From Frankiales bacterium (GTDB lineage Bacteria > Actinomycetota > Actinomycetes > Mycobacteriales > SCTD01): a stretch of 57,639 nt of DNA. Below, one piece after another: positions 45,289 through 53,129 of this stretch. Location: contig JAODNA010000189.1 in NCBI GenBank assembly GCA_025465135.1, forward strand, positions 1-57,639, read 5' to 3'. The translations under genes were made by a program, and so were the position numbers. Position 1 is the stretch's first letter; the number at the start of each line of letters is the position of its first letter. Under the pieces are notes generated by a model. That model was not told where the DNA came from and did not search any database. It saw only the letters and a program-made list of their open reading frames with translations.

Positions 45289-46608
45289 ATGGCGGTGGAG
45301 ACGACGACGGGGCTTCCCAGCACCGGCGGCGCCGTCGACGGGCCCCGCGCCACCGGCCGGAGCCGGCGCCTGCTGGAGCGCTGCCTGGCGCATCCGGTGC
45401 TCGTGACGCTGTTCGTCGCGCTGCTCGTGCGGGTCACCGCGGCGGTGCTGATCAACCGGCTGCACGCGGGCGTCCTGATCCCCGACGAGCACCAGTACGT
45501 CGACCTCGCCGCGTCGGTCGCGAGGGGCGACGGCGCTGACGCGTGGTTCCCGGGCTACGGCCAGCTGCTCTACCAGACCACGTTTCCCTTCACCGGCACC
45601 GTGGCGTTTCTCTTCCAGCACATCGGGCCCTACCGGATCCTGGCCCAGCTCGTCGCCGCCGTAGCCGGAGCCGGTACGGCGGCCGCGGTCGCCCAGCTGG
45701 CCCTGGAGGCCGTCCCCCGCCGCTACGCCCTCGCCGCAGGCCTCCTCGCCGCTGTCTTCCCCTCCCAGGTGCTGTGGTCATCGGTCGCGCTGCGCGAGTC
45801 GGCCGTCTGGCTCGGCCTGGCCGTGATGGCCGTCGCGCTCGCGGCCGCCGCGCGACGGCCGGATGCCCGCGGGGTCCTGATCTCGCTCGCTGCCCTCTTC
45901 CTCGCCCTCGTCATGCTGGCTCGCCTGCGCGAGCAGACCTTCGTCGTCGCTGCGTGGGCGGCGGCGCTGGCGCTGATCTTCTGCCGGCCCAAGCGGGCAG
46001 CCTGGATGCAACGGGGAGCGGTCCTCGCGATGGTCGTGCTGATCCCCGTCTGGGCGGGCTACGGCTACGCCGGGTTCTCACTCGTGCAGCGCGCCGTACC
46101 GGGGCTGGGGACCACCCGCGCCAACCTCGCCGACGGTGCCCAGTCCGCGATCGTGAAGCCACCGCCGCCGACCGCAACCACCGCACCGGCGACACCGACA
46201 CCGCCGCCGGCGGCGCCCCGGGGCGCGGCGCAGACACTGCTCGACGACTCCGTCGCACCGAGCATCCGCCACCTGCCGGCAGGGCTGTTCGCCGTGACGC
46301 TCCGGCCGGTCCCCGGCGAGCCCATCCGCAACGCCGACACGGCGTTCAGCGAGCTCGAGAACCTCGGCTGGTACCTCCTCTACGTCCTCGCGGCCTGCGG
46401 GATCGTGATGGGCCGCCGGCATCGCAGGCTTGCCTTCGCGGCGATCGTCACGGTGGGAGTGCTGCTCTCCGGCGCCCTGTACGAAGGCAACGTCGGTACG
46501 GCGTTCCGTCATCGCGGGCAGGTGCTCTGGGCGCTCCTCGTCCTCGCGGCCGTAGGCCTGCACGAGATCGTGCAACGGCGATCGATCAAGGCGCAGGACG
46601 GTCGATGA
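45289..46608 (+). CDS. Polytopic membrane protein, GT-C/Wzy-like
   Basis: Predicted 439 residues with about 10 membrane helices. The first loop has the acidic pair in IPDEHQYVDLAAS near residue 65, the hallmark of GT-C glycosyltransferases (PMT and DUF2029 relatives) using lipid-linked sugars. A Pro/Ala/Thr-rich loop (about 280-310) lies outside the membrane. It could be a polymerase (Wzy) or mannosyl- or arabinosyl-type transferase. It is 50 bp after the operon above and may be its last gene. Its 3' end overlaps the convergent GT4 gene by 23 bp. Confidence 0.75.
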   Translation: MAVETTTGLPSTGGAVDGPRATGRSRRLLERCLAHPVLVTLFVALLVRVTAAVLINRLHAGVLIPDEHQYVDLAASVARGDGADAWFPGYGQLLYQTTFPFTGTVAFLFQHIGPYRILAQLVAAVAGAGTAAAVAQLALEAVPRRYALAAGLLAAVFPSQVLWSSVALRESAVWLGLAVMAVALAAAARRPDARGVLISLAALFLALVMLARLREQTFVVAAWAAALALIFCRPKRAAWMQRGAVLAMVVLIPVWAGYGYAGFSLVQRAVPGLGTTRANLADGAQSAIVKPPPPTATTAPATPTPPPAAPRGAAQTLLDDSVAPSIRHLPAGLFAVTLRPVPGEPIRNADTAFSELENLGWYLLYVLAACGIVMGRRHRRLAFAAIVTVGVLLSGALYEGNVGTAFRHRGQVLWALLVLAAVGLHEIVQRRSIKAQDGR

Positions 46609-47797
46609 CCCACGCCTGCAGCTGCTCGTCCACCCGCTCGGTGGCCCGGCTCCAGTCCCAGTAGTCGCCGAGGCTGTCGCGGATCGCGGCGCCACGGCCG
46701 AGCTCCCCGGCGAGGACCTTGGCGAGGGCATCGGCGACCTGCTGCGCCGCCCGTGGCACGAGGAAGCCGTTGACGCCGTCGCGGACGGTCTCGCGAAAGC
46801 CGCCCTCGCGCACCGCGACCACCGGCGTGCCGCAGCTGAGGGACTCGAGGACGGTCAGCCCGAAGGGCTCCAGCCGCGCGGTGCACAGCGTTGCGACCGC
46901 GGTGTTGTAGCGGACGATCAACGCGTCGTCGGAGATCTCCCGCTCGAAGTGCACCGTGACGCCGTGCCTGAGGGCCAGCGCCTCCAGCACATCGCGGTAG
47001 GGCCCTGACTCCCTCTCGTAGACGATGCGCAGGTGCGGCCGGCGGTCGGCGGGGAGCAAACCGAGCGCCTCGATCGCGAGGTCGTGTCCCTTCGCCGCCT
47101 CGACGCCGCCGATGCTCAGGACGTGCTGACCGTCGCACGCGTCTGCGCGCGCGCCGGAGTCGTCGACCCGGAAGCGCGCCATGTCGACGGCCATGTGCGT
47201 GACGACGGACTCGCGGCCATAGGCGCGGTAGATGGACTCGTAGGAGTAGAACGAGTTGGCCAGGATCAGCTGGGCCGCCTGCGCCGCACGCACGTCACGC
47301 CGTCGCAGCATGCGCTCGATCCCCCAGCGCAGGACCCGCGCCGCCGGGTCGTTGCGCCTCGGGATGTACGGGTTGTAGCCGGCCTCGAAGGACCGACGTC
47401 GCGGCTCCTGCATCAGGTAGACGCTCGGCAGCCGCAGCCGCTCGAGGATCAGCGGGGTCGCCGTGATCTGACAGGGATGCACGAAGGCGACGTCGAAGCC
47501 GCCACCGTCGATCTGACGGGCGATCCGGCGCTCCAGGCCATCGAGGACGCGGACCGCCACCGCCGGCTGGAGCGGGCCGCTGCGGGCCGCGATGCGACGG
47601 CCGAGCGGCGCCCGGGAGGACCGCACCACGAGGCCGGTCGCGTCGCCGCCGGGCGCTGATCCGCCGAGTGACAGTGCCGGCGTGAACACGACGACGTCGT
47701 GGTCGCGGGCGAGTCGGGTCAGCAGCTCGTCGGCGGCCCGGAGGGCTCCCCCGGGGGCCAGGTTGTGGTAGGCCGCGATGCGCAGCCGCCGTGTCAT
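46586..47797 (-). CDS. Glycosyltransferase family 4 enzyme
   Basis: Predicted 403 residues with GT-B fold. The N-terminus LRIAAYHNLAPGGALRAADE is typical. The C-terminal half has HVLSIGGVEAAKGHDLAIEA near residue 230 and the donor motif LEPFGLTVLESLSCGTPVVA near 318 (E-x7-E). It is the last gene of a three-gene minus-strand unit with the WbsX-like and nucleotide-sugar dehydrogenase genes, each coupled by 4-bp overlaps. Donor and acceptor are unknown. Its start codon overlaps the WbsX-like stop (ATGA). Confidence 0.9.
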   Translation of the reverse strand: MTRRLRIAAYHNLAPGGALRAADELLTRLARDHDVVVFTPALSLGGSAPGGDATGLVVRSSRAPLGRRIAARSGPLQPAVAVRVLDGLERRIARQIDGGGFDVAFVHPCQITATPLILERLRLPSVYLMQEPRRRSFEAGYNPYIPRRNDPAARVLRWGIERMLRRRDVRAAQAAQLILANSFYSYESIYRAYGRESVVTHMAVDMARFRVDDSGARADACDGQHVLSIGGVEAAKGHDLAIEALGLLPADRRPHLRIVYERESGPYRDVLEALALRHGVTVHFEREISDDALIVRYNTAVATLCTARLEPFGLTVLESLSCGTPVVAVREGGFRETVRDGVNGFLVPRAAQQVADALAKVLAGELGRGAAIRDSLGDYWDWSRATERVDEQLQAWVIDRPAP

Positions 47798-48918
47798 GTG
47801 CCCATCGCGGTGGCCCGCTGCACGGCCGCCCGCGTCGCGTCGAGGTAGCCGTCACCCCAGCGCGCATCCGGCTCCAGGTAGCAGCCCTCGGCCCACTCGT
47901 TCCAGGCGTTCACGAACACCAGGGGCGGGCGGTCCTGCTCCGCGAGGCTGCGCCGGATGGTGGCCTCCAGCCAGTCGCCGTACGCCGACGGGGAGGCCCC
48001 TCGGAAGGCCATCGCCCCGGATCGGCGCCGGGCCGTGTTGTCCCAGTCCGGGAAGACGCACGGGTAGCGCACGTACGGCGGCACCGGGCGCTCGGACACT
48101 CGTCGTGCCCGCTCGGCGTAGTCGTAGACCGTGACAGGTGGCGCCCAGCGTCGCCGCGACAGCCTGCGCAGGCCTGACCCCACCAGTGAGGCCGGGACGG
48201 GGCGTTGTCCCAGCCGGACGCCGGGCTGGAAGTCGACGGCGGCGTCGAAGCCGAGCTCGGCGGGGGTCCGCTCCATCTCGCGCTCGGTGCGGTCGACCCG
48301 GCACAGCCAGAGGTCCGGGAAGCCGCGGCGCTGCGCCGCCTGGCGCCAGCGCGTGGTCGTCGCGACCGGTGCGGGCATCGCGGAGGCCCGGTAGACGAGG
48401 AAGACCGGCTTGCCCTCCAGCCGGAGGTAGCGCGGGTCCTCGAACACGTCGAGCAGGTGCTCGATGTGGGCGGCGTCGTCGGCCTCGGAGTAGGTCTGCT
48501 CGATCAGCACGTCGTGAGCGCCTTCGTCCCAGGCACGGGTCCAGGACTCGTTGGCCCAGCAGAGCAGGAAGGGGAAGTCGGGACGGCCGGAGGCGAGGAT
48601 CTCGCGCACGGGGCGGTCGAGGACGCGGCGACCCGCGAACCAGTAGTGGTAGTAGCAGAAGGCGGAGATCCCGTGTCGTCGCGCCAGATCGGCCTGCTGC
48701 TCACGCACCTCCGGCAGCCGCAGGTCGTAGAAGCCGAGGTCCTTGGGCAGCCGCGGCTGGTTGTGCCCGGGGAAGCGCGGGCGCGCGGCGGCGACATTGG
48801 TCCACTCCGTGAAGCCCGGGCCCCACCAGGCGTCGTTCTCCGGCGTGGGGTGGAACTGCGGCAGGTAGAAGGCGATGAGCCTGACGAGGTCCGCCGCCGG
48901 CAGCGCGGACTCCGTCAC
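47794..48918 (-). CDS. WbsX-like (glycoside hydrolase 99-like) polysaccharide protein
   Basis: Predicted 374 residues. It has the WbsX/GH99-like signatures RLIAFYLPQFHPTPENDAWW near residue 12, GFTEWTNVAAARP near 32, AFCYYHYWFAGRRVLDRPV near 85 and VNAWNEWAEGCYLEPD near 340. Such proteins occur in many O-antigen and capsule loci; they may act as glycosyltransferases or endo-acting enzymes. GTG 48918 overlaps the dehydrogenase stop (GTGA), and its stop overlaps the GT4 start. The frame to 49941 is a shadow. Confidence 0.88.
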   Translation of the reverse strand: MTESALPAADLVRLIAFYLPQFHPTPENDAWWGPGFTEWTNVAAARPRFPGHNQPRLPKDLGFYDLRLPEVREQQADLARRHGISAFCYYHYWFAGRRVLDRPVREILASGRPDFPFLLCWANESWTRAWDEGAHDVLIEQTYSEADDAAHIEHLLDVFEDPRYLRLEGKPVFLVYRASAMPAPVATTTRWRQAAQRRGFPDLWLCRVDRTEREMERTPAELGFDAAVDFQPGVRLGQRPVPASLVGSGLRRLSRRRWAPPVTVYDYAERARRVSERPVPPYVRYPCVFPDWDNTARRRSGAMAFRGASPSAYGDWLEATIRRSLAEQDRPPLVFVNAWNEWAEGCYLEPDARWGDGYLDATRAAVQRATAMGT

Positions 48919-50189
48919 AGCCGAACGACGTTGGGCCGCCCGGCGAGCGCCGGGACGTTGCGGGTGTCGAACACCAGCGGGACGGTCTCGGCGATCCGCG
49001 CGTAGTCCACACCGCTGTGGTCGGTCACGACGACGACGCAGTCCGACGACGCGAGCACGGCGTCGTCGGCGCTGTCGTCGGTCAGCTGTGCGCCGTCCTC
49101 CAAGGTCAGCGCGGGCACGTGGGGATCGGCGTAGCGGACATCGGCGCCCTTGCGCAGCAACAGCTCGATGAGCGGCAGCGCCGGCGACTCGCGTAGGTCG
49201 GTGATGTTGGGCTTGTAGGCCACGCCGAGCACGAGGATGCGCGCGCCCTTGATCGACCGCTCCTGGTCGTTGAGCAGGTCCTGCACGCGCTGCACGACGT
49301 AGGCCGGCATCCCTGCGTTGACGTCGCGGGCGAGGTCGATGAACTTCGCCGAGCCGCCGAACTGCTTGACCCGCCACGACAGGTACATCGGGTCGACCGG
49401 GATGCAGTGGCCGCCGACGCCGGGCCCGGGGTAGAAGGCCATGAAGCCGAACGGCTTGGACGCGGCCGCTCCGATGACCTCCCACACGTCGACGTCGAGG
49501 TCCTGGCAGAGGATGGCGAGCTCGTTGACCAGGGCGATGTTGATGTGCCGGAAGGTGTTCTCGAGCAGCTTCGCCATCTCGGCGGCCTTGGGTCCGCTGA
49601 CGGGGATGACCGTGTCGACGAAACCGCCGTAGAACGACGCGGCCCGCTCGGTGGCCTCGGCCGTGACTCCTCCGACGATCTTCGGGGTGTTGTGCAGGCC
49701 GTAGGTCGGGTTGCCCGGGTCGATCCGCTCGGGGCTGAAGGCGACCTGCAGGCTGACCCCGCCCACGAGCCCGGAGGCCTGCTCCAGGATCGGCAGCAGG
49801 ACCTCCTCGGTCGTGCCGGGGTAGGTGGTGGACTCCAGGATCACCAGCGTGCCGGGCGTGAGCTGCTCGCCGACCTGCTGCGCCGCCGCCTCGATGTGGG
49901 ACAGGTCGGGGGCGTCGTTGTGGTACGGCGTCGGCACGCACAGGACGACGACGTCGGCATCGGTCACGGTGGAGAAGTCGGCGCTGGCGCGGTAGCGGCC
50001 GTCATGGAGCACCGCCTGCAGCTCGGCGTCGGCGATGTCACCGATCGGGCTGCTGCCGGCGTTGAGCGCGTCGACACGGTCCTTGTCGCGGTCGACTCCG
50101 ACGACGTCGCGACCCGATGCCGCCGCAGCAACGGCGAGCGGCAGCCCGACATAGCCCTGGCCGACGACGACGACATGCCGGTCCTGCAA
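48915..50189 (-). CDS. UDP-sugar 6-dehydrogenase (UDP-HexNAc/UDP-hexose, WbpA/WbpO-like)
   Basis: Predicted 424 residues from TTG 50189, with AGGAGG upstream. NAD-binding GQGYVGLPLAVAAAASG lies near residue 9, KLLENTFRHINIALVNELA near 210 and catalytic Cys262 in GVGGHCIPVDPMYLSW, with the substrate domain KPNITDLRESPALPLIELLL near 340. It oxidises C6 of a UDP-sugar to the uronic acid. The exact sugar is uncertain: WbpA/WecC-type UDP-HexNAc is favoured by length. It is the first gene of the three-gene unit ending in the GT4 at 46586. Confidence 0.9.
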   Translation of the reverse strand: MQDRHVVVVGQGYVGLPLAVAAAASGRDVVGVDRDKDRVDALNAGSSPIGDIADAELQAVLHDGRYRASADFSTVTDADVVVLCVPTPYHNDAPDLSHIEAAAQQVGEQLTPGTLVILESTTYPGTTEEVLLPILEQASGLVGGVSLQVAFSPERIDPGNPTYGLHNTPKIVGGVTAEATERAASFYGGFVDTVIPVSGPKAAEMAKLLENTFRHINIALVNELAILCQDLDVDVWEVIGAAASKPFGFMAFYPGPGVGGHCIPVDPMYLSWRVKQFGGSAKFIDLARDVNAGMPAYVVQRVQDLLNDQERSIKGARILVLGVAYKPNITDLRESPALPLIELLLRKGADVRYADPHVPALTLEDGAQLTDDSADDAVLASSDCVVVVTDHSGVDYARIAETVPLVFDTRNVPALAGRPNVVRL

Positions 50190-50237
50190 GGGGTCCTCCT
50201 GAACCAGCGACGCTTGGCGGAAGTCTAGGTGAGAACG

Positions 50238-50273
50238 CCTCAGGGGCGGCCCCTTGCGGGACCGCCCCTGAGG
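50238..50273 (-). terminator. Terminator hairpin after the large surface protein gene
   Basis: CCTCAGGGGCGG (50238-50249) pairs perfectly with CCGCCCCTGAGG (50262-50273) around a 12-nt loop that can extend the stem. It lies just past the stop of the minus-strand gene at 50299 and before the next minus-strand gene. Confidence 0.8.
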
Positions 50274-50298
50274 GACGTGCAGGTGGTGCCGGTGAGAC

Positions 50299-52728
50299 CT
50301 AGTGGATGTTCACCGTGATCGTGACGCTGGAACCAGCAGCGTTGTTCAGCGTCTGAGGCGTGCGGACGCGGAACTGGAACGTGCCGGTACCGGTGAACTT
50401 GCGCGAGAGCCGGAAGATGCCCGAGGCATCCGTCGTCAGGTTCGACGTGCGGATCTCGTTACCGGCCGCGTCGATGCGGTACAGCGTGATGAGCTGACCC
50501 GACGCGCGCGGCAGGTTGCGGCCCTGGAACGTGTACGTGCGGACCGCGGTACGGATCGCGCTGAAGCTCAGCACGGTCCGGACGTTGATCACGACGGACG
50601 GGGACGCACCCTGGGTGGAGTTGGTCGTGTACTCGATGAAGCAGCGAGTGTTACGACCCAGAGCCAGCGTGAACGTGACCGGGTCACCGGCCGCGTCGAA
50701 CGTGCCCGGGTGCGACGCAACGAACGTCGTGGACGGACGCGTGTAGCACTCGAGCTGGAAGCCCTGGTTCGCGGCACCCGTCGCCCGCAGCTGACCGGTG
50801 GAACCGGCCGGGATGCTGGGCGTGAGGACCGTGAGGGTCAGAGCCTGACGGCCGCCGGAAGCGGTAGCCGTCGGGGTCGGGCTGGCGTTGGAGATGGTGA
50901 CACCAGCCGTGTCCGAGCAGTTACCGGCCTTGGCGCCGGTGGGCGCGAAGCCACCCTGCGGAGCCGTTCCGCCGGCCGCAGCACCGTTACCGGTCGTCGA
51001 CGCGCACTGTGAGGTGCTCGTGATCGTGGCGGTGATGGTGTTGGTGCCGGTCTCGGACGGGCCGCTGGTGAAGTCCACCGTGGCCTGGCCGTTCGCGTCA
51101 GTCACGACGTTCGTGGCGTTGTTCCGGAAGAAGCCCGGGCCACTCTCACCGAACGTGACGGTGGCGCCGGGAACCGGCTTGCCGTCGAGGTCAGTGACCG
51201 TCGCCGTGTAGGTCTGCACCTGCTGCGGCGTGAGGGTGGCGCCCTTGGGCGCGAGCGCGATGTTGCGCGCGTCGCCCGGCAGGTTGGTGAAGGTGAGCGT
51301 GGCGGAACCGGCGGAGCTGGTTCCACGCACGGTCGCCGTGACGACCTGCTTCTCGCCCGCGACCGGGTCGGCGTCGGTGATGAGCACCGAGCACTGACCG
51401 GAGGCCGCCGTGGTGCAGTCGAACGTCTTCGGCGTGGCGTCACCCGTGACCGTGAAGCGGATCAGGATGCCGGCGCCCGAGTTGACCGCGGGGCTGCCGT
51501 TCGTGACCGACGCGGTGAACGCGCGGTCCCCGTCGCTGACGTTGTTCGTGCAGGACGAACCGGCCGGCGTCGTGTTGTTGGCGCTGCCGTTGTTGTCCGT
51601 CGCGCCCGTGGCGCCGCCACCCGCTCCAGCGTCCGGAGCACACGTGACCGTGACCGTGTTACCGGTCTGCGCCGCGATGTACGTCTTGTTGATGACGTCA
51701 CCGGGCTCGCACGGCGTGGGCGTGCCAGGGCCGGAGACGCCGGCACAACCGGTGCCGGCAGCCGGCTCCTGCGCAGCCGTCGCACCGTTGGACTGGTTGA
51801 CGTAGACGTTGATCGTGTCCGTCGTCGTGGTGCTCCGGGTGTAGGTGCAGGTCGCGATGCCGTTGTTGTCGGACTGCGTGCACGCGATCGGGCCGAGCGT
51901 GGCGGCAGGAGTGCCGTCGGTGTCGGTGACCGTGAAGACCGGCGTGACGCCCGGGACCGGGTTGCCGATGCACGGCGTCGCAGGGCTGCTGCTGTTGTGC
52001 ACAGTGGCGCCCGGGGTCGGCTGAACGGTCGAGGCGCTCGTGCTCTGGTTGGTCAAGAACGCCTGGAACGTGTGCGGGTCGTTCGTCGGGTTGGTCGCCG
52101 TGTTGGGCGTCGCGTCGACGCAGCGGACGACGTCCGCCTGCGCGTTGCTGCCCGCCGGGCCGCCGGCGCCGTAGTTGGCCGTGGCCTGGCTCTGCGGCTC
52201 ACCAGCGGTGAAGGACCCGCTGTTGTTGGCGTCGAAGAAGGCCTGGATCGAGACGGTCCCGGTCTGGTTCGAGAACACACCGAAGGTGAACTGGCCGCTG
52301 GCGTTGGCCTTGAACGTGCCCTGGTCGGGCGCGTTGGCCGCACCGTTCTGGACGTTGCTCGGCGTGCTGGGGGCCGCTCCGGCCGTGCCGTTGGCCGCAC
52401 CGAGAGCGGTGGTGCCGTTGGGCTCCGGCGTCTGCGCGGTCTGGCAGAAGTCGACGTCCTGCGACGGCGTGAGGCCGGTCTGCGGGGTCAGCGTGACCGT
52501 GATGGTCGCGTTGGCCGACGCTGCGCCGGTCGAGTCGTAGGCGTTGACGACGTAGTTGAGACAGGTACCGGGAGTCCCGTTCTGGCTCGATGGACGGATG
52601 AAGATCGTCGACGGGTCATTCGCAGCTGCCGATGCAGCACTGGTGAGCGCAGGAACGCCCGCACCAATGGTGACGACTGCGAGGCCCGCGATGCCAAGGC
52701 GCTTGAGCACCTTTGACGTTCGGGTCAT
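50299..52728 (-). CDS. Large secreted Ig-like surface protein (paralogue of 27106-29268)
   Basis: Predicted 809 residues from ATG 52728, with AAGGGAAG upstream; GTG 52743 is a longer option. A signal peptide covers about 1-35. The N-terminal domain is rich in Asn, Thr and Cys pairs. About 487-575 is a Big_1-type Ig-like module (TYTATVTDLDGKPVPGATVT). The C-terminal module of about 190 residues has CYTRPSTT, FQGRNLPRASGQLITLYRI and a final IH, matching the 27106 protein. No anchor is visible. It marks the right edge of the main polysaccharide block. A terminator follows it. Confidence 0.87.
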   Translation of the reverse strand: MTRTSKVLKRLGIAGLAVVTIGAGVPALTSAASAAANDPSTIFIRPSSQNGTPGTCLNYVVNAYDSTGAASANATITVTLTPQTGLTPSQDVDFCQTAQTPEPNGTTALGAANGTAGAAPSTPSNVQNGAANAPDQGTFKANASGQFTFGVFSNQTGTVSIQAFFDANNSGSFTAGEPQSQATANYGAGGPAGSNAQADVVRCVDATPNTATNPTNDPHTFQAFLTNQSTSASTVQPTPGATVHNSSSPATPCIGNPVPGVTPVFTVTDTDGTPAATLGPIACTQSDNNGIATCTYTRSTTTTDTINVYVNQSNGATAAQEPAAGTGCAGVSGPGTPTPCEPGDVINKTYIAAQTGNTVTVTCAPDAGAGGGATGATDNNGSANNTTPAGSSCTNNVSDGDRAFTASVTNGSPAVNSGAGILIRFTVTGDATPKTFDCTTAASGQCSVLITDADPVAGEKQVVTATVRGTSSAGSATLTFTNLPGDARNIALAPKGATLTPQQVQTYTATVTDLDGKPVPGATVTFGESGPGFFRNNATNVVTDANGQATVDFTSGPSETGTNTITATITSTSQCASTTGNGAAAGGTAPQGGFAPTGAKAGNCSDTAGVTISNASPTPTATASGGRQALTLTVLTPSIPAGSTGQLRATGAANQGFQLECYTRPSTTFVASHPGTFDAAGDPVTFTLALGRNTRCFIEYTTNSTQGASPSVVINVRTVLSFSAIRTAVRTYTFQGRNLPRASGQLITLYRIDAAGNEIRTSNLTTDASGIFRLSRKFTGTGTFQFRVRTPQTLNNAAGSSVTITVNIH

Positions 52729-53129
52729 GCACTTCCCTTTCACGTGTGTTCCCGGACGCGCAACGCGTCTGGGTCCGTACTGGCCCTGTCGGGGGCACCT
52801 GATCAGCGTGTCCTCGACCTCCGGGTGGAGAACGAGCCCTTGCCGACGTGCTGGGGACTCATCGAGACGTCCCGCTACCTGTCATGGACGACGGGGTACG
52901 GCGTCGGTCGCCCATCGAGGCACGACTTCCACCACCGTCAGGTCGCAAACGACGTGGCACGCCGTTGTGACCTTTCCGTGACAAACGGGATCCTCCCCGT
53001 CAGACGGGGCGGCTCCGTCGGGCACCCTACCCCGATGTCCGATTTGGGCAAGCGCTTGCGCGGTCCCGGCGTGGTGCGGCCCCACGAGGGCCGGTCCAGG
53101 GAGCCTCCGGCGCTGCATAGGGTGTCCCG
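52729..53129. other. Divergent intergenic region with palindromes, no gene seen
   Basis: About 400 bp between the surface protein gene and the O-antigen-ligase gene. It holds a perfect 12-bp palindrome GCAAGCGCTTGC at 53048-53059, of the kind bound by LacI-type regulators, and a short inverted repeat CCCCGTC-A-GACGGGG at 52995-53009. It must contain the promoters of both genes; the one for the ligase is the TAGGGT box listed separately. No convincing open frame or RNA gene was seen. Confidence 0.55.
53118..53123 (+). promoter_or_regulatory. -10 element TAGGGT of a leaderless promoter
   Basis: TAGGGT is followed by 6 nt and ATG 53130. No ribosome site intervenes. Confidence 0.5.
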
